Origin: Bacteroidales bacterium
Lineage (GTDB): Bacteria > Bacteroidota > Bacteroidia > Bacteroidales > UBA10428
DNA length: 64,000 bases
Assembly: GCA_016934395.1 (NCBI GenBank)
Contig: JAFGSZ010000013.1
Location: 62,001 to 126,000, forward strand
Direction: 5' to 3'
In this document: piece by piece, positions 18,760 through 28,145 of the stretch
Position numbering within the stretch: the first letter of the stretch is position 1
How the letters are laid out: the number at the start of each line of letters is the position of its first letter
Program-made: the position numbers and the translations under genes
The notes under the pieces: generated by a model
Databases searched by the model: none
What the model saw: the letters and a program-made list of their open reading frames with translations, nothing else
Told to the model about the DNA's origin: nothing

Positions 18760-18873
18760 ATGGATGAATCTTTAATTGGATGAATATTTTACTGGATTTT
18801 AATATCACCGGTTGAAAGTGATACTAAATTACGTAATTTTTATTATTATCTGCAAATTCATTCCTGATGATTT

Positions 18874-19383
18874 ATGTATCAACATTCCAGATATAGTATT
18901 GATTTATATCATATACAGATTAAGAACTTGATGATACTTATTTCGTATGCTGATTACAGATATGTGATTGAGATGATAAAGGATGATAGATTTGTTGAGA
19001 TTGTGAGGAAAAGAAATAATTTGTGGATTATTCGATTTAAATCTGTGGAACCCTCCCAATTGCAGTTCGAAGAATTTTTAAACCAGCTTTATTCGTTGTA
19101 TAGTCAAAATTCACAACTCATTCTGATATTTGACGGATCTAAAGCCAGATATATACATACAAGACTCCGACATATTTATGCAAAATGGATCGAGAGGTAT
19201 GAAGATATGATAAAAAGCACATGCCTTCTGCATATTTATGTAAGTAATAACCTGGTTACGAATTATATTTTCAGAGAACTTTTTCTAGCGAAGGCTCCTC
19301 CTGTGTTATATAATACCGTGAGAAATATGGATGAAGCGTTAAGGAAAGCATTTGAATCAGGTAAGGTCTCGCGTTCCTCATAA
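18874..19383 (+). CDS. Hypothetical protein, possibly STAS/SpoIIAA-like
   Basis: A 169-residue soluble protein. The pattern of alternating strands and helices (NNLWIIRFKSVEPSQLQFEEFL, QLILIFDGSKARYI, STCLLHIYVSN) and the ending NMDEALRKAFESG resemble the STAS/SpoIIAA-like fold, but this is weak. A second possible start lies at 18931 (MILISYADYR). It stands between a minus-strand aldo/keto reductase and a plus-strand one and may be cotranscribed with the latter. Function unknown. Confidence 0.55.
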   Translation: MYQHSRYSIDLYHIQIKNLMILISYADYRYVIEMIKDDRFVEIVRKRNNLWIIRFKSVEPSQLQFEEFLNQLYSLYSQNSQLILIFDGSKARYIHTRLRHIYAKWIERYEDMIKSTCLLHIYVSNNLVTNYIFRELFLAKAPPVLYNTVRNMDEALRKAFESGKVSRSS

Positions 19384-19523
19384 CTAAGAAAATCATTTTA
19401 CAGCTAATTTTGTTACTTGTAATATAAGGATCGGATCCACTTATTTTCCGATTTACTATATTTACTTTTATTATACATGTATTGGATATAAAAGTAATAA
19501 TCCAAAAAAAAAAGCATAGAGCT

Positions 19524-20504
19524 ATGAAATATAGAAATTTTGGCCCTGACCAGATAAAAATTTCAGAAGTAGGATTAGGCTGTTGGCAACTTGGTGGAAA
19601 TTGGGGATCGGTATCCGATGAAGAGGCAAAAAAAATAATTAGAAGTTCGGTAGATAATGGGATCACCTTTTTTGATACTGCCGATGTATATGGAGGTGGC
19701 AGAAGCGAAAAAATTCTTGGTAACTATTTTAAAGAAAATCCGACTCCTGTATTTATTGCCACTAAGGTAGGAAGATCTGGCAATCTCTACCCTAATAATT
19801 ACACAGAACAAGGAGTTAGAAACTGCATTGATGATTCACTCAACCGGCTGCAAACCGATAGTCTGGACCTGGTACAATTGCATTGTATTCCAACCAAAGT
19901 GATGCAAAAGGGCGAAATTTTCAACTGGCTTAGGGCATTAAAAGCTGAAGGAAAAATTAAAAATTTCGGCGCCAGTGTTGAATCCATGAGCGAAGCTCTA
20001 TTATGTCTGAAACAAAAAGATTTATATTCGCTTCAAATCATATTCAATATTTTCAGACAAAAACCTGCTGAACAAGTTTTAAAAATTGCACAAGAAAAAA
20101 AAGTTGGCATAATTGCCCGTGTACCTCTTGCTAGTGGTTTATTAAGCGGTAAGTTTTCAAAATCTTCACAGTTTTCCGCAACTGATCATAGAAATTATAA
20201 CCGGGACGGTAAAGCCTTTAATGTAGGTGAAACTTTTGCCGGCTTACCTTTTAATAAAGGAGTTGAACTGGCTGAAGAATTAAAAAATACTGTGCCTGAA
20301 AACATGACCCTAATCCAAATGGCCCTTCGCTGGATTCTTGATTTTGATGCGGTTTCGGTGGTTATTCCTGGAGCAACTACTCCTGTGCAATCGGTTGAAA
20401 ATGCTAAAATTTCTGGATTAAATTCTTTACCCTCTGAATTACATAAGCAGTTATTCGATTTTTATAATCTACATGTAAAGCAACACATAAGAGGTCCCTA
20501 TTAA
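19524..20504 (+). CDS. Aldo/keto reductase
   Basis: Start chosen at the ATG at 19524 (MKYRNFGPDQIKISEVGLG), the canonical beginning of the family; the upstream extension to 19482 is lysine-rich noise. The 326-residue barrel shows the catalytic tetrad region: Asp and Tyr in FFDTADVYGGG, Lys in VFIATKVGRSG, His in LVQLHCIP. Cofactor-binding signatures near the C-terminus include VVIPGATTP and SVENAKISG. It is cytosolic (no signal) and uses NADPH. The substrate is unknown; similar enzymes act on sugars and reactive aldehydes. Confidence 0.9.
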   Translation: MKYRNFGPDQIKISEVGLGCWQLGGNWGSVSDEEAKKIIRSSVDNGITFFDTADVYGGGRSEKILGNYFKENPTPVFIATKVGRSGNLYPNNYTEQGVRNCIDDSLNRLQTDSLDLVQLHCIPTKVMQKGEIFNWLRALKAEGKIKNFGASVESMSEALLCLKQKDLYSLQIIFNIFRQKPAEQVLKIAQEKKVGIIARVPLASGLLSGKFSKSSQFSATDHRNYNRDGKAFNVGETFAGLPFNKGVELAEELKNTVPENMTLIQMALRWILDFDAVSVVIPGATTPVQSVENAKISGLNSLPSELHKQLFDFYNLHVKQHIRGPY

Positions 20505-20566
20505 ATTCAAAATTCAAATTGAATCTCGTACCAAAGAATTTTTGGTTAATGTATAATTTACAATAA

Positions 20567-20592
20567 GAAAAACCCGGCCTGTAAAGCCGGGT
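20567..20592 (-). terminator. Terminator between convergent genes
   Basis: AACCCGGC (20571-20578) pairs with GCCGGGTT (20586-20593). On the minus strand the stem is followed by a T-rich tract (TTTTTC, 20572-20567), so it mainly serves the PqqD-like gene ending at 20638. The tail for the plus-strand aldo/keto reductase gene is weaker. Confidence 0.75.
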
Positions 20593-20637
20593 TAAAATCA
20601 TATGATAAATTTATTATTACTACCCTGTTATTATCAG

Positions 20638-21060
20638 TTAATTTATTGCCAGTTTTTCAGGCCGGAGAATAATATTCCAATCACTAAGAATATTTAAAGA
20701 ATGTTTAATTTTCCTACGACTTTCTTCGTGTGAAATTGAATATTTTCTGGCCAGTACCGGGATCATTTGCTCTGTGGTCTGACGTCTGTAAATCGCTAAT
20801 AGAACATCGGCATTAAAATCATTAAAATGATACTTATCTGCTTTGGTTTCTTTTAGATTATATACCTCTACAATTCCATTGGAATATCGTTTTAATTTAA
20901 AATCCGGATTCAACCTGATTATATTTTCACCGATATATAAACCATTCTCTATAGTATTGGATGCATTTGATTTGAAAGAAATAACAAAAAGAAATAATGA
21001 AGCGAAAATAACTAGCAGGGATAGTCTAACCAGGTGTTTTGAAATTTTTTGTTTGTGCAT
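20638..21060 (-). CDS. Membrane-anchored PqqD-like small protein
   Basis: Start chosen at the ATG at 21060 (MHKQKISKHLVRLSLLV), giving 140 residues; the upstream extension to 21102 lacks support. An N-terminal hydrophobic segment (about 10-31) is followed by NASNTIENG, a signal peptide or anchor. The C-terminal ~80 residues (DADVLLAIYRRQTTEQMIPVLARKYSI..., LNILSDWNII) have the pattern of the PqqD family: an acidic-small-hydrophobic start, a T-x-E-Q helix and a final L-x-x-W-x-I-I. PqqD proteins chaperone peptides for radical-SAM enzymes, but none is nearby, so the role is unclear. Confidence 0.5.
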   Translation of the reverse strand: MHKQKISKHLVRLSLLVIFASLFLFVISFKSNASNTIENGLYIGENIIRLNPDFKLKRYSNGIVEVYNLKETKADKYHFNDFNADVLLAIYRRQTTEQMIPVLARKYSISHEESRRKIKHSLNILSDWNIILRPEKLAIN

Positions 21061-21522
21061 AATTTTAGATTTCTGAAAGGGTTTAGCAATAGTAAAAACC
21101 AATATTCAAATTAGTACATTTTGTTAAATGTGGGTATATGAAATCTCAGTTTAAACTTAATTTGAAAAAAGGGTTTTTAAAGGTACAATATTTTTAAATG
21201 TTTATCAAATTTATTGAGAACTTAATCAATTGAAATCAGGGTTTTGTCAAACAATAATTTTAATGCAAATTTCCATTTTTACAGGAAATTTTAATGGTAT
21301 TTTTATTTAGAAAGTTTTTGAAATGGGGAAGTATTTATTTAGATAGCCTGAAATTTTTAATTTAAAAAAAGGCATTTTTTTGATTCAAACATAAAAAACT
21401 AATTACTATAAAGTATATTTAGGGCAAGGTTGAAAAGCATTATAAACCGTTAAAGTTTATAGTGTGGAATTTCACGGCGGTTGAAGCCGGAAATGAATTT
21501 ATGTATACTTTAAAAGAATCTC
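21061..21522. other. AT-rich intergenic region between divergent genes
   Basis: 462 bases without a supported gene. The only structure I see is a 7-bp inverted repeat TATAAAC/GTTTATA at 21441-21461, about 60 bases upstream of the next start, which could be an operator or a short hairpin. No RNA family recognised. Confidence 0.4.
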
Positions 21523-22050
21523 ATGAATAAAATTATTATTCTACTCCTGATTTTTCTAATATATGGATGCTGTTCATTACCATTTATCGGTTGCCACTAT
21601 GAATATAAGTACCAGGAGAAGGACGGTTCTTTATTCCATAATTTTATTATTAACGATAGTATAATTATTATGATGGAAGCCGAATTATATGAATTGAATT
21701 ATAATGCTAAGGCGGAACAAATTACATGCACAATTCATACAACGTTCAAAATATATAACGAATCCGTATTACCACTATTTTTTACTACTTCAGAATTTGA
21801 TAGCAGGCTCTATTTTAAAAGTGCGGATGTTTCACTTGAGAAAATTTATCCTGCTTTTGATACCATTTTATACACCAATTCACATATCATCGAAAAAGAC
21901 CTGTTTTTGGAATATCATCTGAATAAAAAAGATAATTTTTTTAATCAGGAGAAACTTATTCTGGATATCGGAAAAATTCAATTGAATGAAACTTTTTTAA
22001 ATACAGCTCAAGCTGAAATGAATTTGAAAAAGATTATTGTAAAATATTAA
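21523..22050 (+). CDS. Hypothetical lipoprotein
   Basis: A 175-residue protein with a signal peptide ending in a lipobox-like IYGCC (Cys16). The remainder is predicted mostly beta: YEYKYQEKDGSLFHNFII, ITCTIHTTFKIYNES, LFLEYHLNKKDN. I do not recognise a family. It overlaps the convergent DUF2141 gene by four bases at the stop codons. A surface or periplasmic beta-sandwich is a guess. Confidence 0.6.
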   Translation: MNKIIILLLIFLIYGCCSLPFIGCHYEYKYQEKDGSLFHNFIINDSIIIMMEAELYELNYNAKAEQITCTIHTTFKIYNESVLPLFFTTSEFDSRLYFKSADVSLEKIYPAFDTILYTNSHIIEKDLFLEYHLNKKDNFFNQEKLILDIGKIQLNETFLNTAQAEMNLKKIIVKY

Positions 22051-22460
22051 AAAACATACATCATCTTAACTGTAATCGTTTTATCCGAATTTAGTTGAAA
22101 AAGCATATCTTTAATATCCGGAGCTCCGAATTTCTTTTCTGATTTGCCCGAAAAACCAAATCCTTCTTTTGGAATCCCCATCCAGTTATTATCCATTTTA
22201 TCATTTTGGTTTTCATCGTGATATATCCTCACCGCATAATTACCGGCAGATAAATTTTCCAATACTACGGACGCTTTTTTATTAATTATTTTTAAATACA
22301 TCCCCTTAATGACATTTTCATGTTCATCCAGCAGTTGCATGCCTACCAAACCCTCGTTACTTCTTATATCTTTAATAATCACCGTTAGTTTGTTGGATTG
22401 GGCAGAAACATTAATTTGAATAAACAGCAGGAAAAGATATACTTGCAGGTTTGTTTTCAT
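22047..22460 (-). CDS. DUF2141 domain secreted protein
   Basis: A 137-residue protein with a typical Sec signal ending NVSAQS (cleavage near residue 21). The body matches DUF2141: KLTVIIKDIRSNEGLVGMQLLD, LENLSAGNYAVRIYHDENQNDKMD, and WMGIPKEGFGFSG with its NP/GF-type ending. The family consists of periplasmic or outer-surface proteins of unknown function. It sits just downstream of the first ABC permease of module 1 on the same strand (23-base gap), so it may belong to that transcript. Confidence 0.85.
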   Translation of the reverse strand: MKTNLQVYLFLLFIQINVSAQSNKLTVIIKDIRSNEGLVGMQLLDEHENVIKGMYLKIINKKASVVLENLSAGNYAVRIYHDENQNDKMDNNWMGIPKEGFGFSGKSEKKFGAPDIKDMLFQLNSDKTITVKMMYVF

Positions 22461-22483
22461 AATAATTAAATTATTATCAGATA

Positions 22484-24808
22484 TTATTCATAGCGGATAC
22501 TATTAACCGGATTACTATTTGCCGCCCGCCAGGTTTGCCAGCTCACGGTTACCAATAGCATAATAAATGCCAGACCTCCTCCAGACAAGAAAAATAAAAT
22601 ACCAGGTTCGATACGGTATGGGAAGGTTGTTAAAAATCCTTTTGAAGCAACATATACCATTGGAGTTGCTATAGAAATGGCGATAATAACCTGGATAAAT
22701 AATCCTCTCAACAGTCTTAATATAACACTGGTTGATGAAGCTCCGCAGACTTTTCGGATGCCAATTTCTTTCCGGTGACGTTGAGCAATAAATAAGGATA
22801 ATCCAAACAAACCAATTAAAGAAGCCACGATAGTCAATACAAAAAACAAATTCATTAATTTAGTTGCCGAAACATATGATTTTGCTTCTCTTGTGGAATA
22901 TAATATTTCTTCATGATACATTATATCAATTGGATATTCCTGGTTAAATTCCTTCAACGTATTTGTAATATAAAGATGAGTTTCTTCCCGGTTTTCCGGA
23001 TTTATTCTTATTGTTAAATACTCATTCCGGTTATCGCTATACCGGATTAAAATGGGTATTTGATTAAATATAGGAGGTAGCGCCATATACCTGTCGACCA
23101 CACCAATAATTGTATATTGATGATCCCATAACATAACGGTTTTATTAATCGGATCGTCATAACCCAGTTCAATGGCTGCTTCTTCGTTTATAACGATACT
23201 ATTTTCTTTATCGGAGGTAAAATCAACAGAGAAGAACCTGCCTTTTAGCATATTAATCTGATATACATTTAAATAATCGGGCTCAAAAAAATACACTGCC
23301 GCCATAGCCTTGTTATCTTTTTCTTTCCAGTTGTTTGTAACACTAAATCCCATTGACGGAATTGTCGATCCCCAGGATACAAAATCAATTGCAGGATTTT
23401 TTAATAATTCGTCTTTAACTTTTTGTAAATCACCCCAGGGATAGCCGGATATACAAATAACGTTTTCACCCTTATATCCCTTAATGTTTGATTGGTCAAT
23501 ATATCGGTTTTGCCTGCTAATAACCATCATAAACTGTATAAATATTATAGCCAGGATAAACTGAAAAGTAGTTAAAAAATACCTGGAAAAACTTTTTCCT
23601 TTTATTTGATAACCAGCAGAACTCATTAAACGAACCGGTTTTAATGCTGAATATCGAGTGGCAGGGTATAATCCGGAAAATATTATGGTAATTAAAAATA
23701 ATGTTCCGGCAATTAACAAAAATTCTAAATCAGGTTTAATACTTAATTTGGTATCCATTAACATATTAAACTTTGGTAAAGTAACTTTAATTAAAATAAT
23801 TGCCAGATTAAAACTAATGAGTGTGGATAATGTAGTATCGATTAAAAATTGAAAGAAAATATTTTTTCGCTGCCCTCCATTAACTTTTCGGATGCCTGTT
23901 TCTTTACCCCGCGTTGAAAACAAAATATTTGTAAGGTTAATGTAATTAAAGCATGATGTAATCAGAACAAAAAGCCCTCCGATAAGAAATCCGAAAAGTT
24001 TTCCTCTGTTATTTTCATATGTCCCACGTAAGTGAATGTCCTTAATAGGCATTAAAAAAACAGTGGCATTGTCTATATCAATAGGCAATTTGTAAAGCGC
24101 TAAAATTTTGTTGTTAATTTTTTTATAATCTTTTCCGGGATATGCCAAAACATAAAGATTGTAACTGGTTCCACCATATTCATTATAATTCCAATGCGGT
24201 ATCCGGTCGGCAAATGAGAAGGGAATAATAAATTCGTTTTGTATATGTGTATTTGAAGGAAAATCCTTAAAAACACCGGTAACCATAAAGGCTAGTTTCT
24301 CCCCAAAGGTGTTCATGGTAATTAATTTTCCAACGGGGTTTTTTTTGCCAAAATAGCGCACGGCAGCCGATTCGGAAATAACTACAGTCATTGGATCAGC
24401 AGCCGGTCCTCCTAAAACAAATGGAATCGTAAAAATTTCAAAAAGAGCCGAATCTGCAACAAGGATATCATCTTCATTAAATAAATTTTCACCTACTCTC
24501 ACTGTTCCGGACAAGCCACGTGATATTGAAAAATTTTCAATTTCCGGAATTAAATTTTTTAAATCCTGCCCCACAGGTCCTGAAGTATTAGGCGTTTGTT
24601 GTATTTCACCAAAATCACCGGATGTATATACTCTGAATATCCTGTTTGCCTTATCGTGCGAATTTTCAAAAGTTAATTCATGATGAGCATACAAAATGGC
24701 CAGCACAGCAGAAGCCAGGCCAAGCGTTAATCCAAGAATATTAATTAACGAGATTACTCTGTTTTTTATAAGATTTCGCCAGGCTGTTCTTATATAGTTA
24801 AGAATCAT
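22484..24808 (-). CDS. ABC transporter permease, MacB/FtsX type (module 1, permease 2)
   Basis: A 774-residue permease. After a first membrane helix (about 18-42) come a MacB-type periplasmic domain, three helices (about 275-400), a second periplasmic domain and three final helices. This makes it a tandem duplication of the four-helix FtsX unit. Both FtsX coupling motifs are visible: KETGIRKVNGG after the first helix group and KEIGIRKVCGA near the C-terminus. It ends NPVNSIRYE, a variant of the family's NPVEALRYE end. It is the last transporter gene of module 1. The family moves hydrophobic substrates or peptides from the periplasm or membrane; substrate unknown. Confidence 0.9.
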   Translation of the reverse strand: MILNYIRTAWRNLIKNRVISLINILGLTLGLASAVLAILYAHHELTFENSHDKANRIFRVYTSGDFGEIQQTPNTSGPVGQDLKNLIPEIENFSISRGLSGTVRVGENLFNEDDILVADSALFEIFTIPFVLGGPAADPMTVVISESAAVRYFGKKNPVGKLITMNTFGEKLAFMVTGVFKDFPSNTHIQNEFIIPFSFADRIPHWNYNEYGGTSYNLYVLAYPGKDYKKINNKILALYKLPIDIDNATVFLMPIKDIHLRGTYENNRGKLFGFLIGGLFVLITSCFNYINLTNILFSTRGKETGIRKVNGGQRKNIFFQFLIDTTLSTLISFNLAIILIKVTLPKFNMLMDTKLSIKPDLEFLLIAGTLFLITIIFSGLYPATRYSALKPVRLMSSAGYQIKGKSFSRYFLTTFQFILAIIFIQFMMVISRQNRYIDQSNIKGYKGENVICISGYPWGDLQKVKDELLKNPAIDFVSWGSTIPSMGFSVTNNWKEKDNKAMAAVYFFEPDYLNVYQINMLKGRFFSVDFTSDKENSIVINEEAAIELGYDDPINKTVMLWDHQYTIIGVVDRYMALPPIFNQIPILIRYSDNRNEYLTIRINPENREETHLYITNTLKEFNQEYPIDIMYHEEILYSTREAKSYVSATKLMNLFFVLTIVASLIGLFGLSLFIAQRHRKEIGIRKVCGASSTSVILRLLRGLFIQVIIAISIATPMVYVASKGFLTTFPYRIEPGILFFLSGGGLAFIMLLVTVSWQTWRAANSNPVNSIRYE

Positions 24809-24850
24809 TTTTTATGGTTTTTTGAATATTTCAACTATTTAAATAATACA

Positions 24851-27211
24851 TTATTCATATCTCAGCGATTTTACAGGATTTGATAAGGCAACCTGTAAGG
24901 ACTGGTAACTAATGGTCAATATAGCAATGAATAGTGCTAATACTGAAGCGTAAACAAATTCCCGGATTTGAAGCGGGCATTTATAACTCCCGGGCAAAAA
25001 TTTATAAAAATATACAGCCGAAATTGAACCCAGGCTAATAGCAAATACCAATAATGGAATAAATTCTCTGATAAACATCAGGTATACCTGCCCTATTGAT
25101 GAACCCATAACTTTCCGTATACCCATTTCTTTGGTTCGTCTTTTGGCAGAATACGATATCAATCCAAACAGGCCAATCATTGATATTAAAATTGCCAGCA
25201 CGGTAAAAAAACGGAAAGTTTTATCCACACCATCCCATACCTGGTAGGCAAAATTGTCATATAGCCGGTCTTCCAAAAACCAAAATTCAAAAGCATCATC
25301 AGGAAATATTTCTTCAAAAAGTTCAGTGATTTTTCGCCTGGTCAGTAAAAGATTATCCGAATTCACACGAATACTATATATGTTTTCTCCATAGACATTT
25401 CCTGAATGAGCAACAAATATATACGGTTCAATTTTATCGTGCATATTTTCATAATGGAAATCTTTAACAACACCTATTACCTGATATCGGTTATCCCACA
25501 ATTTTTTCCCTATAGGGTCTGTCCATCCAAATATTTTTAATGCAGTTTCGTTTATTATACATTCCTTAATTTCGCCCTGATAATCCGTATGAAAATTTCT
25601 GCCCAACACCAGTTCCATTTCAAATGTTTCTAAAAACTTTTCATCTACCCGGTTAAACCGCGAATTTATCTGATCCTCCCCGGAACCTTCCCAGTTTATG
25701 CTCCTTCCTTCGCTTCCCCGAAAGGGTATGGTTAGCGATATGGTAACATTTTTTATATCAGGTTGCGTTAGCAAACGATTACGTATTTCCTGAATATTCC
25801 CATTTTCTTTTTCTGATCTGAACTGGGCATAAACAATATTATGAATGTTAAATCCACGGTCTTTATTCATCATATAATTAATCTGGTTAATTACAATCAA
25901 TGTGGATATGATAAGAAAAACCGAAATAAAAAACTGGAAGGTTACCAATACTTTTTTTAAGCCGACCTTACCTTTTTGACTTTTAAAAAAGTCGGCTTTC
26001 AGCACATTAACAGTTTTTAATGAAGAAAGAAAAAAAGCAGGATACAAACCAGACAGTATTCCAACCATAATCGAAATGCCGAGTAAAACCAGTATAAATA
26101 CAATATGGTCCTGATAATTAAATTCAAGTTCACGATTCGTAATTTGACTAAAAACCGGCAAAAATATTTTTGCCGCTACAAAAGCAAAATTTACCGCTAA
26201 TAGAGAGATAATTACAGATTCTCCAAGAAATTGTCCGATTAAGGCCTGCCGTGTACTGCCGTTTATTTTTTTAACTCCAATTTCTTTGGCCCGGGTGGAA
26301 GAATTTGCTGTAGTGAGATTCACAAAATTTATTGATGCCAATAGTAAAATAAATATACCGATAAGGCCATAAAGAAATATTGCTACCATATAATCATTTT
26401 GTTTAGATGGCCTGAGAAATACATCTTTTAGCGGTAAAAGATAAAGTTTATGTTGCTGTTTTAAGGCCTCATATTCATCAAGAAGATTGGTGATTTTATT
26501 TTCAAATACATTTTTATCTGCATTTTCTTTTAATAAAACATAGGTCTTAAATGAAGTAGCCGTCCAGTTATTCAGAAAATCTTTCCAGTTGTTGGTTTTC
26601 TCAAATAACTCAACAGGAATAATATATGATGGGCGTATGGATGAATTAAAGGGGAGTACTTTAAATATACCGGTAACTTTCAGGTTATATTTTTTTTCCA
26701 GCCAAACATTTTGCCCCAACGCATTTTCGTTTGGGAATAGCTTATCGGCTAATTTATCAGATAAAATAATTGAATAAGGTTCAGTAAGTGCTGTAGTTTT
26801 ATCACCTGCAATAAAGTTGTACGAAAAGATATCAAAGAGATTTTGTTCCGCATAATAACCCTCGCTCTCAAAAAAGGTCTGTACTTTTGAAGAGGATAAA
26901 AATTCGCCCCAGGCCTCACGGACTAATACCGAATTTTCAACTTCAGGATAATTTTCCCGAAGATATTTTGGTAAAGCAGCCTGGGTTTGATTCCAGAATT
27001 CTTCACCCGTCGATAAATTAACCCGTTGCTGCACCCGGTATATCCTGTCGTAATTTGTATTTTGTTTATCCCACGAATATTCATAATTAAGATAAAGCGA
27101 TATCAGAATAAATGCGGTAAATCCTATGGTTAGCCCAAAAATGCTTATAAGCGCCTGAACCCTGTTTTTAGACAGGTTCCTGAATGCCAGTTTAAAGGTT
27201 GTAAGTATCAT
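24851..27211 (-). CDS. ABC transporter permease, MacB/FtsX type (module 1, permease 1)
   Basis: A 786-residue permease with two FtsX halves. It opens with LAFRNLSKNRVQALIS and a helix ending in GFTAFILISLYLNYEYSWDKQN. That GFTAFI/NYEY-WDKQN signature is shared with the permease at 39424-41784 and marks a subclass. Coupling motifs are KEIGVKKINGS and KEMGIRKVMGS. The C-terminus reads NPVKSLRYE. It lies 44 bases after the ATPase gene stop and 42 before permease 2, so all three genes are likely one transcript. Acts in the inner membrane with the ATPase at 27256-27933. Confidence 0.92.
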   Translation of the reverse strand: MILTTFKLAFRNLSKNRVQALISIFGLTIGFTAFILISLYLNYEYSWDKQNTNYDRIYRVQQRVNLSTGEEFWNQTQAALPKYLRENYPEVENSVLVREAWGEFLSSSKVQTFFESEGYYAEQNLFDIFSYNFIAGDKTTALTEPYSIILSDKLADKLFPNENALGQNVWLEKKYNLKVTGIFKVLPFNSSIRPSYIIPVELFEKTNNWKDFLNNWTATSFKTYVLLKENADKNVFENKITNLLDEYEALKQQHKLYLLPLKDVFLRPSKQNDYMVAIFLYGLIGIFILLLASINFVNLTTANSSTRAKEIGVKKINGSTRQALIGQFLGESVIISLLAVNFAFVAAKIFLPVFSQITNRELEFNYQDHIVFILVLLGISIMVGILSGLYPAFFLSSLKTVNVLKADFFKSQKGKVGLKKVLVTFQFFISVFLIISTLIVINQINYMMNKDRGFNIHNIVYAQFRSEKENGNIQEIRNRLLTQPDIKNVTISLTIPFRGSEGRSINWEGSGEDQINSRFNRVDEKFLETFEMELVLGRNFHTDYQGEIKECIINETALKIFGWTDPIGKKLWDNRYQVIGVVKDFHYENMHDKIEPYIFVAHSGNVYGENIYSIRVNSDNLLLTRRKITELFEEIFPDDAFEFWFLEDRLYDNFAYQVWDGVDKTFRFFTVLAILISMIGLFGLISYSAKRRTKEMGIRKVMGSSIGQVYLMFIREFIPLLVFAISLGSISAVYFYKFLPGSYKCPLQIREFVYASVLALFIAILTISYQSLQVALSNPVKSLRYE

Positions 27212-27255
27212 AACTTGATTGATATAATAAAGATCTTTTTTATTAATTTTTGATT

Positions 27256-27933
27256 TTATCGCTTAATATTTTCAGTTACTATCTGTCCGTCGAACAAATG
27301 AACGATTTTGTTTGCCCGGTCTGCATAGCTTGGTGAGTGGGTAACCATTATAATGGTAGTGCCATCATAATTTAATTCCTCAATTAATTTCATTACCTCA
27401 TCCCCGTTTGCCGAGTCGAGGTTACCTGTTGGTTCATCAGCCAGAATTAATGCCGGATTTGCCACTACTGCACGGGCAATTGCCACTCTCTGCTGTTGGC
27501 CCCCGGAAAGTTGTTGCGGAAAGTGTTTCCGGCGGTGGGCAATTTGCATTCGTTCCAGAATTTTAGCCACCATTTTTTTTCGTTCTGCCCCTTTTATTTT
27601 TAGATAAAGTAAGGGCAATTCCACATTTTCAAAAACGGTAAGCTCATCAATTAAATTAAAACTCTGGAAAACAAATCCGATATTTCCTTTTCGCAGGTTC
27701 GTGCGCTGGCGTTCTTTATAAGAAGAAACTTCATAACCGTTAAAGTAATATTTTCCCTGAGTTGGGTTATCAAGTAATCCCAGAATATTCAACAAGGTGG
27801 ATTTACCACATCCCGATGGTCCCATTATAGCAAGAAATTCGCCCTTATTCACTTCGAGGTTTATGCGGTTTAAGGCAGTAGTTTCTACCTCATCGGTTCG
27901 AAAGACTTTTTGTAAAATTTCAGTTTTTATCAT
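27256..27933 (-). CDS. ABC transporter ATP-binding protein, MacB/LolD type (module 1)
   Basis: A 225-residue ATPase. Walker A is GPSGCGKST (about 39-47), the signature LSGGQQQR (about 142-149), and Walker B with its continuation [12 protein letters not shown]. The H-loop reads MVTHSP. This is the LolD/MacB subclass, which drives FtsX-type permeases by mechanotransmission. It is the first gene of a minus-strand block with two permeases, and a sigma-54-like promoter lies 28 bases upstream (27959-27974). The divergent regulator gene starts 212 bases away. Confidence 0.95.
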   Translation of the reverse strand: MIKTEILQKVFRTDEVETTALNRINLEVNKGEFLAIMGPSGCGKSTLLNILGLLDNPTQGKYYFNGYEVSSYKERQRTNLRKGNIGFVFQSFNLIDELTVFENVELPLLYLKIKGAERKKMVAKILERMQIAHRRKHFPQQLSGGQQQRVAIARAVVANPALILADEPTGNLDSANGDEVMKLIEELNYDGTTIIMVTHSPSYADRANKIVHLFDGQIVTENIKR

Positions 27934-27958
27934 AATAGCATTTTTTTCGAATTAAATA

Positions 27959-27974
27959 TTCAATTTGTATGCCA
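27959..27974 (-). promoter_or_regulatory. Sigma-54 promoter candidate for module 1 transporter
   Basis: On the minus strand the sequence reads TGGCATACAAATTGAA: -24 element TGGCA, then GG-N10-GA, close to the TGGCAC-N5-TTGC consensus (last C replaced by A). The -12 element lies 28 bases before the ATPase ATG. Confidence 0.5.
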
Positions 27975-28145
27975 TTTGATCTTCTGTTTTGGTTATTAAT
28001 TACTTATGAAATATGAATACAGATAATTAAATAAAATATGTACCATTTTCATACAAACCCTGTGTCGATATGGAACAATTTGAATACATTTACAATCTAT
28101 ATAAGTCCAAATAATTTCAGAAGAAGACTCTATAAAAATTGTATT

